Source: Orthonyx spaldingii (Eukaryota; Chordata; Aves; Passeriformes; Orthonychidae). From it: a stretch of 64,000 nucleotides of DNA. Positions 51,906 through 64,000 of this stretch are shown here, in pieces (positions within the stretch are counted from its first letter, which is position 1; the number at the start of each line of letters is the position of its first letter). A program made the translations under genes and the position numbers. Location: assembly GCA_013397795.1 (NCBI GenBank), contig VZTJ01005216.1, positions 1-64,000 of the forward strand. The letters run 5' to 3'. Under the pieces are notes generated by a model. It was not told where the DNA came from. It saw nothing but the letters and a program-made list of their open reading frames with translations, and made no database searches.

Positions 51906-54219
51906 CACCCAGCAATGCAGCTACAGGACTGAATGAAAAATCCAGTCCCTCTCATTTCTGAAGAGTAACAGGTCTGTTTAGACTAAAAACGCCAATCAGC
52001 AAGAAAATGCCCCAATGATGCACGAAGGATTGGAAGCAGACCAGTCCTAGTGAGACATCCAGACCTGCAAAGCTGAGACAATACATAAAACTGATTTATA
52101 ATTTGATTTTAAAATTCCAACATCACTAGAACACTTTGGAAAAGAAGCCCTGAGGATAAAAATGCTGTGGAACCCATGAAAAAAAAACTTGCTGAGGTGA
52201 AAGCAGAGCCAGATGCTGTTAGAGAGCCGGGGATTTTGCCTCCCTTATCTCAAGTTGCAAGGCTGCATTGTACAGCACTAACACATGCAAGCAAAACCTT
52301 AGAAGAGTGTAAAAGCTCACACCTCCAGCCCTGGCGTTGGGCTGGGTGCCACAGACCTATTAATAGAGCTCTCAAAGCCCAGGAAGGGGCTCTGCACTGT
52401 CTAAGGCGCTGCCCTCGGAGCTGACAAGGTCAGCTAAAATTCCCGTGTGAATTCAGTGACTGCAACCGCAAGGGCCAAATTCCTCCAGGCACATCTGAGC
52501 TACCCTGGCATGAGAAAGTGATAAAAGAGCCACAAAACCCATCTTATCTCCTTCAAACCTGAAAACAACCTTTGAAAGTTTTTTTTCAGGTTGTTGTGTT
52601 CCCTTTCATTTGACCCTCAGCCAAATCACTCCATAATCTCCACAGCTCCTGTGAGGCGTAAGTGGATTTACGTCACTGCTTTCCCCAGAGGAAACCAGAT
52701 CCCAGCAGGTTGCTCACACGCTTTCTAGAGCTGACGATCAGGTCACACACACAACAAAAAAAAAACCCCTCAGATTTTATTGAAATTTCCCCCTTTCCTT
52801 CTTTAAAGTCTCTACTGAGTTTACAGTGTTTTCTTTCAGTAATAATGAACATCTGTGACAGTGGAGGAGCCAAAATAAACCCAGTCAAGGAAATTCTATG
52901 TAGTTATGCTAAACAAGTTTTATTCACAGGTTTAAGTTTCGTACTAAAAGGGGTACAATATCTTCCCACCCCGGCTTTATGTGTTATTGTACACATTACT
53001 GAAAGTAGTGTATACAATACCAAAGGATTGTCATGTTCTTAAGATGACTTTTGAGTCATATTCTCCTGGAATAAAAAGCAGTTGTGCAGCTTTCAAGTCA
53101 TAACAAGGGGCTCAATGGTTATTGTGTGAAATGCTTTCCTTTATCACCATGATGAAAACCAGCCCGTGCTGGGAGGGAACCCACTCCAAGCAATCCAGGC
53201 ATCAACCATTATCTGGGGTAAGTGTTGACCTGGCCTCAGACAAAATCCTTATTGTTCCCTTTGTTGTTCCCCTCACTCTCCCTCTCTATGTTTAGTTAGG
53301 ATATGCAAATTGTACATGAAAGGAAAAATCCCAGGTAATTCACTGCTTTTCCAGCTTCAACAGCTGGAGCTGGCAGCAAGTTCTCATGAAGTGATGTTGT
53401 GTTTAAGCCTTTTTTATCTTGCTGCTTTTGCAATGTAATGTGGATTTAAGAAGGCATCCGTGGTTTTTACATCTCTATAACTTCTTCAGAGTATCAATAT
53501 ATTTTCCTTTTTTAATGCTTTTAATTTCTTCAGTCCTTTCTGCTCATGACAACCACTTCAGATTTTTAATAAAACCCCCAAAAACTGATTTCTCATGTAT
53601 TCTGTTGCAACATCCAAGCAAAGGAGTCGCAGACATTTCTATGGACATTTTAAGAAGAGCCAACGAACATCTAAACAAACCATTTATTATTATTCCTATT
53701 TATTGCCAATAAATTGACTTGAGACCATCTTCTTATAACACAAAAATAGAAAAACAAACAAAAATACAAGGCAACAAAGGTGTCTCCTACAGTATCACCT
53801 TTCTAGTTGCTTTCCAGAAATGCTTCACCATGAAAATCTCTTAAATGCTAAGAAATGTCACTCCCCGATAAATGTAACCTTTCCATGCACTGTTTCATCA
53901 TCAGTGGTTTTTCCTCTTGCTTTGCCCTCAGTCTTTGCCAATATTTTGCTCACCAAGGAAGTCTGTTAAGGAAGGAAGTTAACAACCGTGATTCAAACAA
54001 GATAGGTTTTTTATGTGCTTTTCCTCCTTACTTTTAAAGAGCTCTTAATTTTATCCTAGGATTCAATGTATCCACAGAGACCTCTTGCCTCTGATGTGAG
54101 GTCTTTAGGATGTGGCAATGAGAGACCAACCAGAGCAAAGCAGAGGAGTCCATTCATAAAAAAATATGGGGTTTTATCTGACCAATGCCGATCCACGAGA
54201 AGCAAGAACTGTTTTTTAA
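51906..54219. other. Non-coding stretch, no gene assigned
   Basis: No recognised family. An 85-codon open frame (52167-52424) and a GTAAGTG donor-like site at 53218 occur without convincing partners. Confidence 0.4.
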
Positions 54220-54224
54220 AGATC
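54220..54224. repeat. Target-site duplication AGATC, left copy
   Basis: AGATC directly precedes the TG of the solo LTR and is repeated directly after its CA at 55031-55035. A 5-bp duplication is typical of ERVL-class integration (also seen with some other retroviral classes). Confidence 0.85.
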
Positions 54225-55030
54225 TGTTGGGGTTTGGAATCCTTCTTTTTGTTTCTTTTATCTTAGGGAATTTTTGCCCATACGTTGCTAAGACACCATA
54301 ACGACTGGGTGCTTAGGAAAAACAATAGAAAGACCAGTCGAGTAAAAAACTTGTAAGTAGCTATTCCCTTATTTGGACATTCCCTCTTGAAGGAGGCAGA
54401 GATCTCGGGACAGCTGGGCTGGGAAAAGGGAAGGGGAGCAGTAGCTCGCTCTTTTTTTTGCTTCTCGGCATTCAGAAGAGAGGGAAGCTGCCGTTGCTTG
54501 TCACCACTGTGGAGTTTTCCTGGCTCCTGGTGCCTGCCTGCCTCTCCCGGAGCCAGCCCCTGCCGGCCGTGGCTTGGGAGTCGGGCTGCCCTGCCCTGCC
54601 CAGCCCTGCCGGACCCCTGCTGCAGCTTTGGGGTTTCTGCCTACAAGAAGTCCAGGCTCCATCCCTGCTGGGGCCGTGCCTGCCATCACTGCCAGGGAGA
54701 GACAGCCGAGACCCCGTGCTACAGCGCCCCCTGCAGCCGAGGAGGAGCCATCGCACCCGTCCTGCCCAATTGCTAACAGGGAGCAAGAAGAGACTGGACT
54801 GGGGGTTTGCTCTGTTCTTGTTTGTTGTGATTGCCATTGTTGTTGTTTGTCTGTCTTGAGATATATATATATATATTAGTAAAGAACTGTTATTCCTTTT
54901 TCCCACAACATTGCCTGAAAGCCCCGTTTAATTTCAAAATTGTACTAATTCGGAGGGAAGGGGATTACATTTCCTATTCCAAGGGAGGCTCCTGCCTTCC
55001 TTAGCAGACACCTGTCTTCAAACTAGGACA
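54225..55030 (+). mobile_element. Solo LTR, probably ERVL-like
   Basis: An 806-bp unit starts TGTTGGGG and ends TAGGACA, so the outer bases are TGT and ACA, and it is flanked by AGATC on both sides. It has a G/C- and CpG-rich U3-like middle (about 54480-54780), an AT microsatellite at 54861-54876, and an AGTAAA polyadenylation-like signal at 54878-54883. The conserved end includes AAGGGAGGCTCCTGCCTTCC and TTAGCAGACACCTGTC, which I recognise as typical of passerine ERV LTRs. No internal retroviral sequence adjoins it, so recombination between two LTRs probably removed the rest. Open frames of up to 144 codons across it are by-products. Confidence 0.87.
54861..54876 (+). repeat. (AT)8 microsatellite inside the solo LTR
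   Basis: Eight AT units lie just upstream of the AGTAAA signal. Their position suggests they may have grown from the LTR's own AT-rich sequence. Confidence 0.9.
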
Positions 55031-55035
55031 AGATC
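55031..55035. repeat. Target-site duplication AGATC, right copy
   Basis: This matches 54220-54224 exactly and sets the 3' edge of the solo LTR at 55030. Confidence 0.85.
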
Positions 55036-57646
55036 TCAGAAGAAAAGACTGAAAAGCCTTTTTTTATTGTTAAATGCTGTAGGAAGTGCTGCTTCAAACT
55101 GCTCTCAAATACTATGGGAGCACGGGAGCAAATTATTGTTTTAAAACATATATACTAGTGAGCTTAGGTGTTAATCTACAGTAATGCTTAGAGATTGCTC
55201 AGAGAAACTTATGGGAAGATACAGGAAAAGACAACTTCTGCCCTCAAGAGCCTAAAATACATATTGAAAAGAGAAATTAGGAAACTTGAAATTATGAATA
55301 ACAATCTAGAAAAAGCATTTTAAATTGCTCAACTTCCAACAGTTGCCCTGCCATGAATATACTTGAGGTGCTTTGGTTTGGTATACAAATGCCATAGAGA
55401 GGTGACTCCCGAAGAGTGTTTTATTTTGGCTTTTCTTTTTTTAAAGATTGCTTTCTCCTGTTAAAGAAAAAAAAAATTCTCTTATTTGGGATGACCTGTG
55501 AAAGCTCTCCTGGCAGAAAGTCAGCAGTGACTGGTCGCTGAAGTTCATAAAGCTGTGGTGACACAAGACAGAAACAAAGCTGAGTCCTCTGACTCTGTTT
55601 CAGCACTGGTTGGTTTCCAGATGAACAAATGAAAAGGTGTCATTCTACCCTGTGCTTGCAGGAAGACTCCTGTGGGTTATGCAAACCATAAAACCCACAT
55701 GTTCCAGAATATCAGCCAACGTGCCTTAGGTGGAGGGAGACAACACCCCCTTTGAAGAAAGGAGAAAATGAGAACTTTCTGCACTTTTAAAGCCTCTTTG
55801 AGATGAGTGCTGAGATTAGGAAGAGAAAAAAAAGCATCCTTCCCACCCCCAGAGCTGGCTATTGATGGATGATTAGGTGTAAGGAAGAGCTGCATCATTA
55901 TCCATAACAAACAAAACCCTGCTTTTTAAAATTGTCTTTCAGATCACATCCACAAAAGTAAAGATCTTTATTGTATGAGAGACAAAGTGTCTCTCTGCAA
56001 TCTGCTGCAATGCAATTTGACTGAATGAATTTTAGGGATCTGCAATGAAACAACAGAAATAAATGTAACCCTCCCATCTTAAATTTTACCTTTGATGTAT
56101 GAAGTGATTGATTAAAATAAAACAGTTAACTGTTATGGTTAGCTCAGTTCATCAATAAAAGAAAACCCAACTAAAACCAGTCTGACTTCTCATCTAATTC
56201 CTATCGAGAAAAGGATTTAACATTAGGAAGATACTACACACATTGCTTAGCAAGACTTTTGCCCTAAATGCCAACCCAATAAAAACAAACAAAAACATTT
56301 GATATTCATCTTAATTTTGCCTACCTAGTGTTTAACGGCAAATGGAATAATCTCCTACAGGGATGTATAGAAGTTCCACGTATTTGACATGTGGCTTCCT
56401 TGAATGTCATGTTTTCTAGGCCTCCAGTATGGAAATAAACAGATTTAACCTTTGCTGCACAAGAGGTAACAACTATATTACTCTGTGGGGACTCCAGCAA
56501 ATTTCAGGGAAAGGGGACAAGTTTCCCAACACATCCATGAGGTTCTCACAACATTCCAGCAGGATGTACAGGCTGTAAATGCTAATATTTCATGTGGAAC
56601 AGGAGATGATGCAATTTCAGGGGTCTGGAAATGAAACAGGTTTCATGAAATATGCCAAATGCCACCTGGGGTGCATCCCTGGGGTTCATGGAATTCTATG
56701 GTTTCCCTTGCAGTTTGCTTTTCAATCAGATTAAATTAAAACCACAGCTCCTCTAAGGAAATTTGGCATTACAAGACATATAATCAAAGTTATATTGTGT
56801 TCTTTAAAATCTCTACAAAGGGTAGGCTTTTAATTTTTGATAATGGGCTCAATGTTCATTAGCATGCACTGGGTAATTTTCTTGGGCCTGTCTCTGCAGT
56901 TCTTCTGAAAGAGCCATGAGTGTGGAGATTTTTATTAGAAAAATAAAGAAGTGGTGGAATAATGGTGCTTCAAATATGCTGAGGACATTGCAAGGCCGCA
57001 CAGACTCACCCAAGACCAGGATGACCCCGTGGTTACTGCATTAGTTTGGGGATCTTGGAATTTTTTTATGCAGCCGGGAAGAAACCATTGATGCTCTGGG
57101 CTCTTCTTCCCAGCAGTAATACTTCCTTCTCCCACCTGTTCCATTTTGATTATGTACATGATTCCAAATAATACAGCCTACAAATGTTAAGATTCTTTGG
57201 TAGAAAGTGCTGATCAGACCTATAGAAATATCCCTCTGCTGGACTGGCACAGGAAGAAGAATGAAGTATCAGGATTTTCAGGGGGAGGAACTAACACAAA
57301 CAAGAACCAACCTTCATATCACATCTTCAGTTTTGCAGTACAAAGATGCTAACAAAAATAATTTCTTGGGTGAATGTCAGTGGCATTTAAGCAGCAACCC
57401 AGGAGCAGCAATCCACTCCTGGGGTTTAGAGCCACAGAAAGACAGCACAGATCTGAGCTAGGGTTAAATGACAGGATAAGTCCTAAAAGATCGTTTTTCA
57501 TTTTCATATGCTGTTGAGTTCCCTGCTGCTGAATGGCAATAACAGTTGAAGTGATGAAATATTATGGTAAAAGCCACTCTTTCAGTATGTCTGACCTGAC
57601 CAAAACCCAAATGGACCAAAAGAGTGAACATTTCTTTTTTTTCCAG
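55036..57646. other. Non-coding stretch, no gene assigned
   Basis: AT-rich, no recognised gene or repeat family. Confidence 0.45.
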
Positions 57647-57691
57647 GTTCCAGATTCCAGTGACTCTGCAAATCCAATACATGTGATGTGT
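57647..57691 (+). other. Candidate 45-bp internal exon, unidentified
   Basis: A strong acceptor (TTTCTTTTTTTTCCAG, with CTGAC branch-point-like words near 57590-57600) and a GTAAGC donor bound exactly 15 codons in phase 0, containing VPDSSDSANPIHV. The base before the donor is T, which weakens it. It lies beyond the candidate stop at 43582, so it would belong to another transcript or an alternative isoform. Confidence 0.2.
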
Positions 57692-59275
57692 GTAAGCGTC
57701 AGGGTCCAAGCCCTGAGAAGTACTAAGCACTCCCCTCGAGCTAATGGGAATCCCAGGTGTTCCCAGCAATGGCAACACTGAGGGTATCAGCACAAGGAAG
57801 GATTGTAGGCTCAGGACTTCATCCAGGTCAGACTGAATCTCTCAATCCTTCACAACAATCTTGTTGATAAGTTAAACTCAAGCTTTTCCTGTGCTTTTGT
57901 CCCCTCCATTAGGACCTTCTGCTCCCTAGCAACACAACTGGTGATTCAGGGAGCAAATTATCCCCTTTTCCACATTTCAGTGCTCTGGAAAGCACTGCAA
58001 GCTCAGCACTGAGCTTTGCCACAACACCTCCTAAAGCCTGTGGAAACACTGCCACTGACTTCCAGAGGGTCAGGTTAAGTCATGTGGGCTGGCAGATTGT
58101 TATCATCTAGATCCTGAGCTGCTGAAAATTCACATGACCAGTATATCCACAAGTTCAGCAGCACCTGCCAGCCAGGAGCACCATTTTCATTGCCTCCTCA
58201 CACTCTTGTCTGTTGTCATAAATGATGTTCAGAAAAAGCACCTTTGCCTTGAGCGTCTATATCTCTGTGAGAAATAAAGAGCTCTGGTTTCCCTCTTTCC
58301 AGTCCTTTACCCTTGAGAGCTACACAGATCTGTCAGACTTCAACCATGGCGAGTATTTTGTTCCCCTACTTCACGAGAAGGATTTCATTGGTAACTCATG
58401 GAGAACCTTCTGCTTCAGACAGAAAAAACCAAAGTGAAACGTGCATTATTACAGCCAGTGTGAATTTACCAAATTATTGCACGATGATGCAATAGAATTG
58501 GGAGTCACTTATACTCACTGAGACAATCACAAAACAAGATGATGAATGGCCTCTCCTAAACAACTGATAATGTATTCCCTGCCCTGTATTTCCTTGTGAC
58601 AACTGAACCTCAAGAAAAAATCATCAATATAGATCAGATTGTGCAAGCATCCATAACCTGAAGGATGTGGTTTTGTGTGTTTTATTTGATTGTTTTCACT
58701 GCATGGCTGAACAGCCTTGGTGAAGGATTTGGCCTAGGAGAAGAATAATGTTTTTCATGATTTCCCAGTGTTTGCTCATTTCTAATGTGTTAGCACAGGA
58801 AGAACAGCAATACTGCAAGAAATATAACCTTGGCAGCATTTTCAGCACAACCCAACTTATTAGGATTTTCTCAAACATGGCAAATACTTATATTGAATAA
58901 AAATTAATGGTGCATAATATTCAAATGATCTGATCATACTATGTTGACTTGAAGTTTGATTTCCACTTCTACACTTTGTTGTGATTCAGGCTTTTATCAC
59001 AAAAGGCCTGAGATTTCCCTGTGCTTTGTAAAACTTTGTGTCCGGTGATAAACAGGATACCTTGTTTTCATTATTTGTAGGAGCATTGATTTCTATTGTG
59101 ACAGATTCAGAAGAGTATATATAAATAAAATATAAATTTTAAAATATAAATTATTGGTGCAGAATATGGGGAAGAGCCCAAGCCTTAAAGTAAAGCAGTG
59201 AAAAGGAACATGTACAAATTGAATTTCATAATCTTTAGAAAATACTTTGAAGAGCAGTTATTGGGGGTTTTTTTT
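57692..59275. other. Non-coding stretch, no gene assigned
   Basis: No recognised gene or repeat family. Confidence 0.45.
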
Positions 59276-59357
59276 CCATGTTTATGAAGGAAACTTATAA
59301 TTCAAATTTGTTAAATCTCCTGGGATAGGAAGACAATTAAAACAAGGGTCATCCTAA
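59276..59357 (+). repeat. Inverted repeat arm 1, about 82 bp
   Basis: Its reverse complement matches 61570-61652 at about 87% by eye. The first 27 bases at the inner edge (TTAGGATGACCC through TTTTAATTGTCT) and the outer AAGTTTCCTTCATAAACA are identical. Similarity stops sharply on both sides. Confidence 0.9.
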
Positions 59358-61569
59358 CTGTACGCAGCTCTTTTAATTAACCAAGTCAAAATGTGCATAT
59401 TAAGTTATATTCTGTACTTTTAGTGCTGTTAAATTCCAGTATCCACACACACAAAAAAAGTGAGTTTTAAGGATTTTAATAGAACTTAGGAACAAAGGAA
59501 CATAACTAAAAAAATTTTCAATCTAGGGCAAGAATCCCATTCATCACAAGGAGGTTTAAAACAGATCTGACCATCAAAATTATAGTGGTCATTCACATGT
59601 CAAAATTGATGTTGGTACGTAAGCCAAGCTTAGAAGTCAAGATTAGAAACATTTTCATGTCCATGTGAGGACAGACTGGGTAACCAGAGCAGATTTAGAA
59701 AACCCAGCTGGAACAACAGGCTCTTAAACACAATAGTATTAAAATAAAACAAAACAAATAGAAACTATGGCAAGGCAAAGTTACTGCTTTTGCTGAGAAA
59801 GGAAGTATGCATACATGAATGTTATATAAAAATGAAATAAGTTTTCTTTGATCTGTTAACAAGAAAACTAAACAAGCTGGTGGATATTCTCCAAATAACT
59901 TCTCATTATTAGAATTTTTTTTTGATGACTGAATTCCTTCCCAAAAAGAACAAAGATGGGTCCTCTGGGAGAGGAGACCTGAAAGCCAGAAATAATCACT
60001 ATCTATGCATCCTATTGTTAGATGGTGTCCAAGGTTAAGAGTTTTGTAGGACTAAAGACAATTTCCCTCAAATGATTTCACATGAATAGCAACAGGACTG
60101 TGGTAGTAGCAGGTAAATCTTGTCCTCTTTGGGTTTGGGAATTTTAATTGAATTTTCTACACTTCTGGACTACTGCCCTTCATCATTTAAAAATCCAGGT
60201 TTTAAGAAACTAGATTAAGCCTTTCTGTTGTACCATCATCAGCCAGAAATGAGTGCAATTCACTGGTCTCAACATATTTTAGAGCTAAGAGCTCTAAGAA
60301 AGGACTTAAATAATAAAAAAAAACAGAAAATAAAGTTAATGACTACAGATCACAGAACCTGAACTGTAAATGGTGGGTTCCACATATTTATTTCCCTCTC
60401 CTCATCTCAGTCTCCACCAAGAGGACAGGTGAGCCTCACAGAGAGGAACTGCATGGACCAGAAAATGGCAAGGGAAGTGGCCACCTTCTTCTGGAACTTC
60501 AAATTAACTGACCAGGTTTGATACTACCTGAAGAAGTCTCAATCTTGAGTTGATCATTCAGTGCATGTGTCTGATTGAGGCCCCTGGCAGGGAAAAATGT
60601 TCCAAAACACTTTCAGTAGATGGATGCTATCACTTTACAGTCTAGAGTGCCAAACAATATATTTAAAAAGATGTTGTATGCAACTAATTATCAGTCAGGA
60701 ATGTGAGGTTAGGGAAAAAGGTGTTGGAATGCAATAATGAGAACAGAAAAGGCAGCATTTAGTTTGATAGAAAAAGGAACCCACTAAAGATTCAATTTTG
60801 CAAGTGTAGTTCCAGGTGTTTTAAACTCACCACTAATTAAAAAAAAAATGCTGTATATAATTCTGTTTGGAAATTCTGTTATTATAAACAGGGGGAAAAT
60901 CATTTGTGTAACACATTTTACACAAAAAGAGTAAAACTAAAATCACAGACATGTATAAAAAGGATACTTCCATAACCTGTGTCTTCCTTCACACATTTCC
61001 TATCTGCTGCCAGTTTTAAGTGTGCATTGACAATTGTAGAAAACTTATCTGATGAAAAGGCAATGAAACTGGGAAGGAAACTGTCTTTAAAACAATGCTC
61101 ACTCATTTTACTCAAAACTTAAGCTAAAATTTTAGACAAAAGCCATAGTTTTTCCTATTAAAGAAAATGCTGAGAATTGCAGTAAAGATAATGAGGATTT
61201 ATGATTTAGCTTCATTTTATATAATCAAGTCAAAAGCATAAGTTATCCATCAAGTGAAGACAATGTTGCATTTGACTCAAAAAGACACTTGAGTTCTAAA
61301 CACATTGTGATTCATAGTTATTTAAAATATTTCCAAAAAATATTATAAAACCCCTAATAATACCACTATCATTTAATGAAATCTATAAAGCTTTTCAAGT
61401 CATATTAAAGATGATTAAAGTATTTTAAAACTTTCTGTGAAGTCTTGCAAACTTCCGGCCTTTGTTCAGTACAATATTTCTCAGTCTTTTTTTGTGAATT
61501 TACAATACAACACAGTAACAACAAAAATAACAACAAAGCCAAATCCTCGAGGCCTTGGGTTTTTCACTC
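59358..61569. other. Spacer between inverted repeat arms
   Basis: 2.2 kb of AT-rich DNA with no transposase-like frame; the longest open frame is about 65 codons. Nothing identifies it as the inside of a known DNA transposon. Confidence 0.6.
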
Positions 61570-61652
61570 TTAGGATGACCCTTGTTTTAATTGTCTCCTT
61601 ATCCCAGCAGAGTTAACAAATTCAGATAAAAAGTTTCCTTCATAAACAATGG
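61570..61652 (-). repeat. Inverted repeat arm 2, about 83 bp
   Basis: Partner of 59276-59357 in the opposite orientation, with about ten substitutions and a one-base indel near the outer end. No target duplication is visible outside the arms. Confidence 0.9.
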
Positions 61653-62189
61653 ACAGTTGACTACTCAACATTTTTTATCAGATTTTTTTATTCAGGCTAA
61701 AAGAGGTCAATTTTCCTAGAATCTATCCCAAAAGAAGGCATCATGCATTTTCTTTGGGCCAAGACATGATCATGATCAAAAGTCTGGGGCACGGAGGGGA
61801 AGAAGCCAATCTTAACATAAATGAGCTTAAAATACCATCTCAAACACAATCACCATTATTAAATCCTGGGGAAGTATCAAGCAGGACAACTGAAAAATCA
61901 CAATCAGATTAATTAAACCAATCTTATTCAGCTTTCTCTCATGTTCATGCTTTAAAGTTTGCAATTAGCTGGCAACATAAGGAATAAGAGGATTTTCTGG
62001 TTTTCTTCAGTGACTTTCTCATGAACCATAAATCGCCAGAATAACTACACTCAACATAATAAAATTAGTTCTGTGGTCATCTTGAGATCATCTGCAGCAT
62101 TTTAATATGGCTAAATCTTTATCCCCTTGCTGCTTTCTTCTAAATTTAGCTCTTTGTTTTGCTGTTAAAAATAAGTTTCTTTGTTGCTC
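61653..62189. other. Non-coding stretch, no gene assigned
   Basis: AT-rich; nothing recognised. Confidence 0.45.
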
Positions 62190-62525
62190 ATGTATTGGGC
62201 GCGATGGCGACACACAGTCTGTTCTCGCGCACATAAAGTGTCGTGTCTTCTAGCAACCAGCAGACTTGGGGAGAAAATAAACCTGAAGTAACTATTTACA
62301 GGGATTGGCAGCACGCACTCCACGCTGCTTGTTTATTTCCACATCGGGAAGAATATTCCCTGTGCTCTGTGCACAAAGGGATTCCTCGGAAGCGATAAAA
62401 CTCCAGCACTGGAATAACGACAATGTACAATTGGAGAGCACTGCCAGAATCTCAGCTGCTGTCACTCTCCAGAGCCAGGGGAATGATGCCAATTTGCAAT
62501 TTTTAGGGATGTGGTCCCGGGGTGT
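62190..62525. other. Locally CpG-enriched segment, possible conserved element
   Basis: About a dozen CpGs occur here, clustered in GGGCGCGATGGCGAC and TTCTCGCGCAC near 62198-62232 and then spaced through 62520, against near absence in the flanks. It is too weak for a full CpG island. It has no coding frame I can support and no repeat signature. Confidence 0.35.
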
Positions 62526-64000
62526 AAAATGCTAGAGGATAAAATAAGATTCAGTATTGTTGATCTTTTTTTTTTTTTTTTTCTGTATGTATAAGAAACA
62601 ATAACTTCTCCAGATGTTCTTATCCACTTTTCCCTAGAAATATGGAAATAGTGTATTGCTTACAGCACTACATTTGAAGCTAGCCTCTCATTTACTTAGA
62701 AACTTTTTCAGAGAGCCAGCAGAATCTCATGCTAGAGTTCAAAAAATTGAAAAGCCTAGAGCTGTGATCAGAACTGCTATGTTTACACAAGGTTTGATTT
62801 TCTGCTTTTGTGAAATAACATCACAAATACACTGTGGTCCTAAAACAAAAATTTAAAAGAATATTCTTAGCAAAGAAAAACAATCTGCCTTCAATTTTTC
62901 CTACACAGAAATGACAAACATTTACATTAGAATTAGCCTGGAGACAGAGCTTTTGGTAATAAAATGAGATGGTAAATCAGAAACTTAATGCAATAATAGG
63001 GAAGATGTCCTTTGTTTTTCACAGTCCACACTACCCACACTGTAGCATTCACTATGAAAAATAGATGACAGCAAGTTCAAGCCCACTAATCCAACATTTA
63101 ATAACATTTGCCTGCAAATCAGGAACACTTTGCTATAACTGATGTTGAGACAAAGCAAACACAGACTGTTTTGTGAAATTTCTACCACAGACCATGCAGA
63201 TTTGTTGTCATCCCAAGGTGAATTTGCCTGACACAAGAGCCATTTTGCTCTAGATTATGTAGTTTTAATTTAAACACAATGTCACAGCAGATATTAAACC
63301 AGTGAATCTGCCTCTACTTAGCATGTGTAAAAGGAAAATTATGTGGAAAACATCCAGGAGCTGTAAACTTCTAAATTTTTTTTTTCCTTTTATTACCAAC
63401 CATTAATCTGAGAGATGTCACCCACAAAATTGTTTACTTAGCTCTTGATCTCTAGTGAAGTGTCATAATTTTATAGATGATTTTTAATTTCTTTTTGGAT
63501 AGTGTTTATAGAGTTACTGAAGTAAATGCTTTTATGTCTTTTAGGCCTAAGAAATCATTGCCCTGCAAGCAATTACATTTGTGTAAAAACACCTGCAGGA
63601 CTGGAGACTCGAGGATTTAGCCCATATTCTTTCCCATGAAAGTTAGCCCCAAAATGAATCAGTTTATCTCCAAAGAACTGTGTGCTTACTCTTGATCAGG
63701 TTTTTGTGCCTAATGCTAACTAACATGCAAATACTTGAGTTTACTCTTAAAGACATGGAACAGAAAAAAAATTATATTAAATACAAGAAATCCTGTGTTA
63801 AATACAGCTATGCACAAAGAAACACATATGGATATCGTGGACACCTATGTTAAAAAAATGGTTTGCTGGTACAATCTATGAAAAATTTAGTCTAATATTG
63901 CTGTAAGTGTGTGCAATATATACAAACTTATATATAAAAAGGGAATATCATTGATCCAAAAGTAGCTGGGGTGGCAATAAATGCTGCAAGTTTTGGTTTC
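62526..64000. other. Non-coding end of the window
   Basis: A T-run lies at about 62567-62582. Otherwise AT-rich DNA with no recognised gene or repeat family. Confidence 0.45.

Noticed and set aside
54387..54906. Overlapping open frames of 101-144 codons on both strands
   Set aside because: They lie wholly in the G/C-rich part of the solo LTR, where stop codons are rare. No splice structure or known protein features.
59276..61652. Calling the inverted repeat unit a mariner or hAT transposon
   Set aside because: No TA or 8-bp target duplication, no family-specific terminal bases and no transposase remnant were found.

Overview
This window is vertebrate nuclear DNA, almost certainly from a bird and probably a songbird. 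Ten fragments of CR1 non-LTR retrotransposon are recognisable, several with the typical avian CR1 3' end (a run into ATTCTATG-like units). There are also avian-type endogenous retrovirus LTRs, and the background is AT-rich and CpG-poor. I see no prokaryotic or viral operon structure, and no complete protein-coding gene, rRNA, tRNA or CRISPR array.

Layout: 1-1498 is the 3' end of a decayed gammaretrovirus-like provirus: an integrase C-terminal remnant, a broken env-like start, an A-rich tract, a polypurine tract and a 3' LTR. A second LTR-like end lies near 1960-2122. From 2123 to about 21.6 kb there is mostly non-coding DNA with two old CR1 pieces, a diverged 122-bp tandem duplication (11986-12213), a CpG island (about 12335-12745) and a G-quadruplex-prone tract (15034-15065). 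From 21.6 to 45.4 kb lie eight more CR1 fragments and an identical 251-bp direct duplication around the only ambiguous base (N at 40397), which is probably an assembly artefact. At 54225-55030 sits a well-delimited solo LTR with a 5-bp target duplication. An 82-bp inverted repeat pair, about 2.2 kb apart, occurs at 59276 and 61570.

The window may also cross part of a gene with long introns. Several short open segments on the + strand have good splice signals (24994-25108, 25712-25768, 26705-26808, 31092-31164, 32771-32830, 43526-43584, 57647-57691). The five at 25712, 26705, 31092, 32771 and 43526 are phase-compatible as one chain ending in a stop. I could not assign a protein family, and some of the chain may be chance, so these are low-confidence leads.

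I found no convincing undescribed biological system. The items most worth checking are the inverted repeat pair, the phase-compatible exon series, the isolated CpG island and the duplication at the N.
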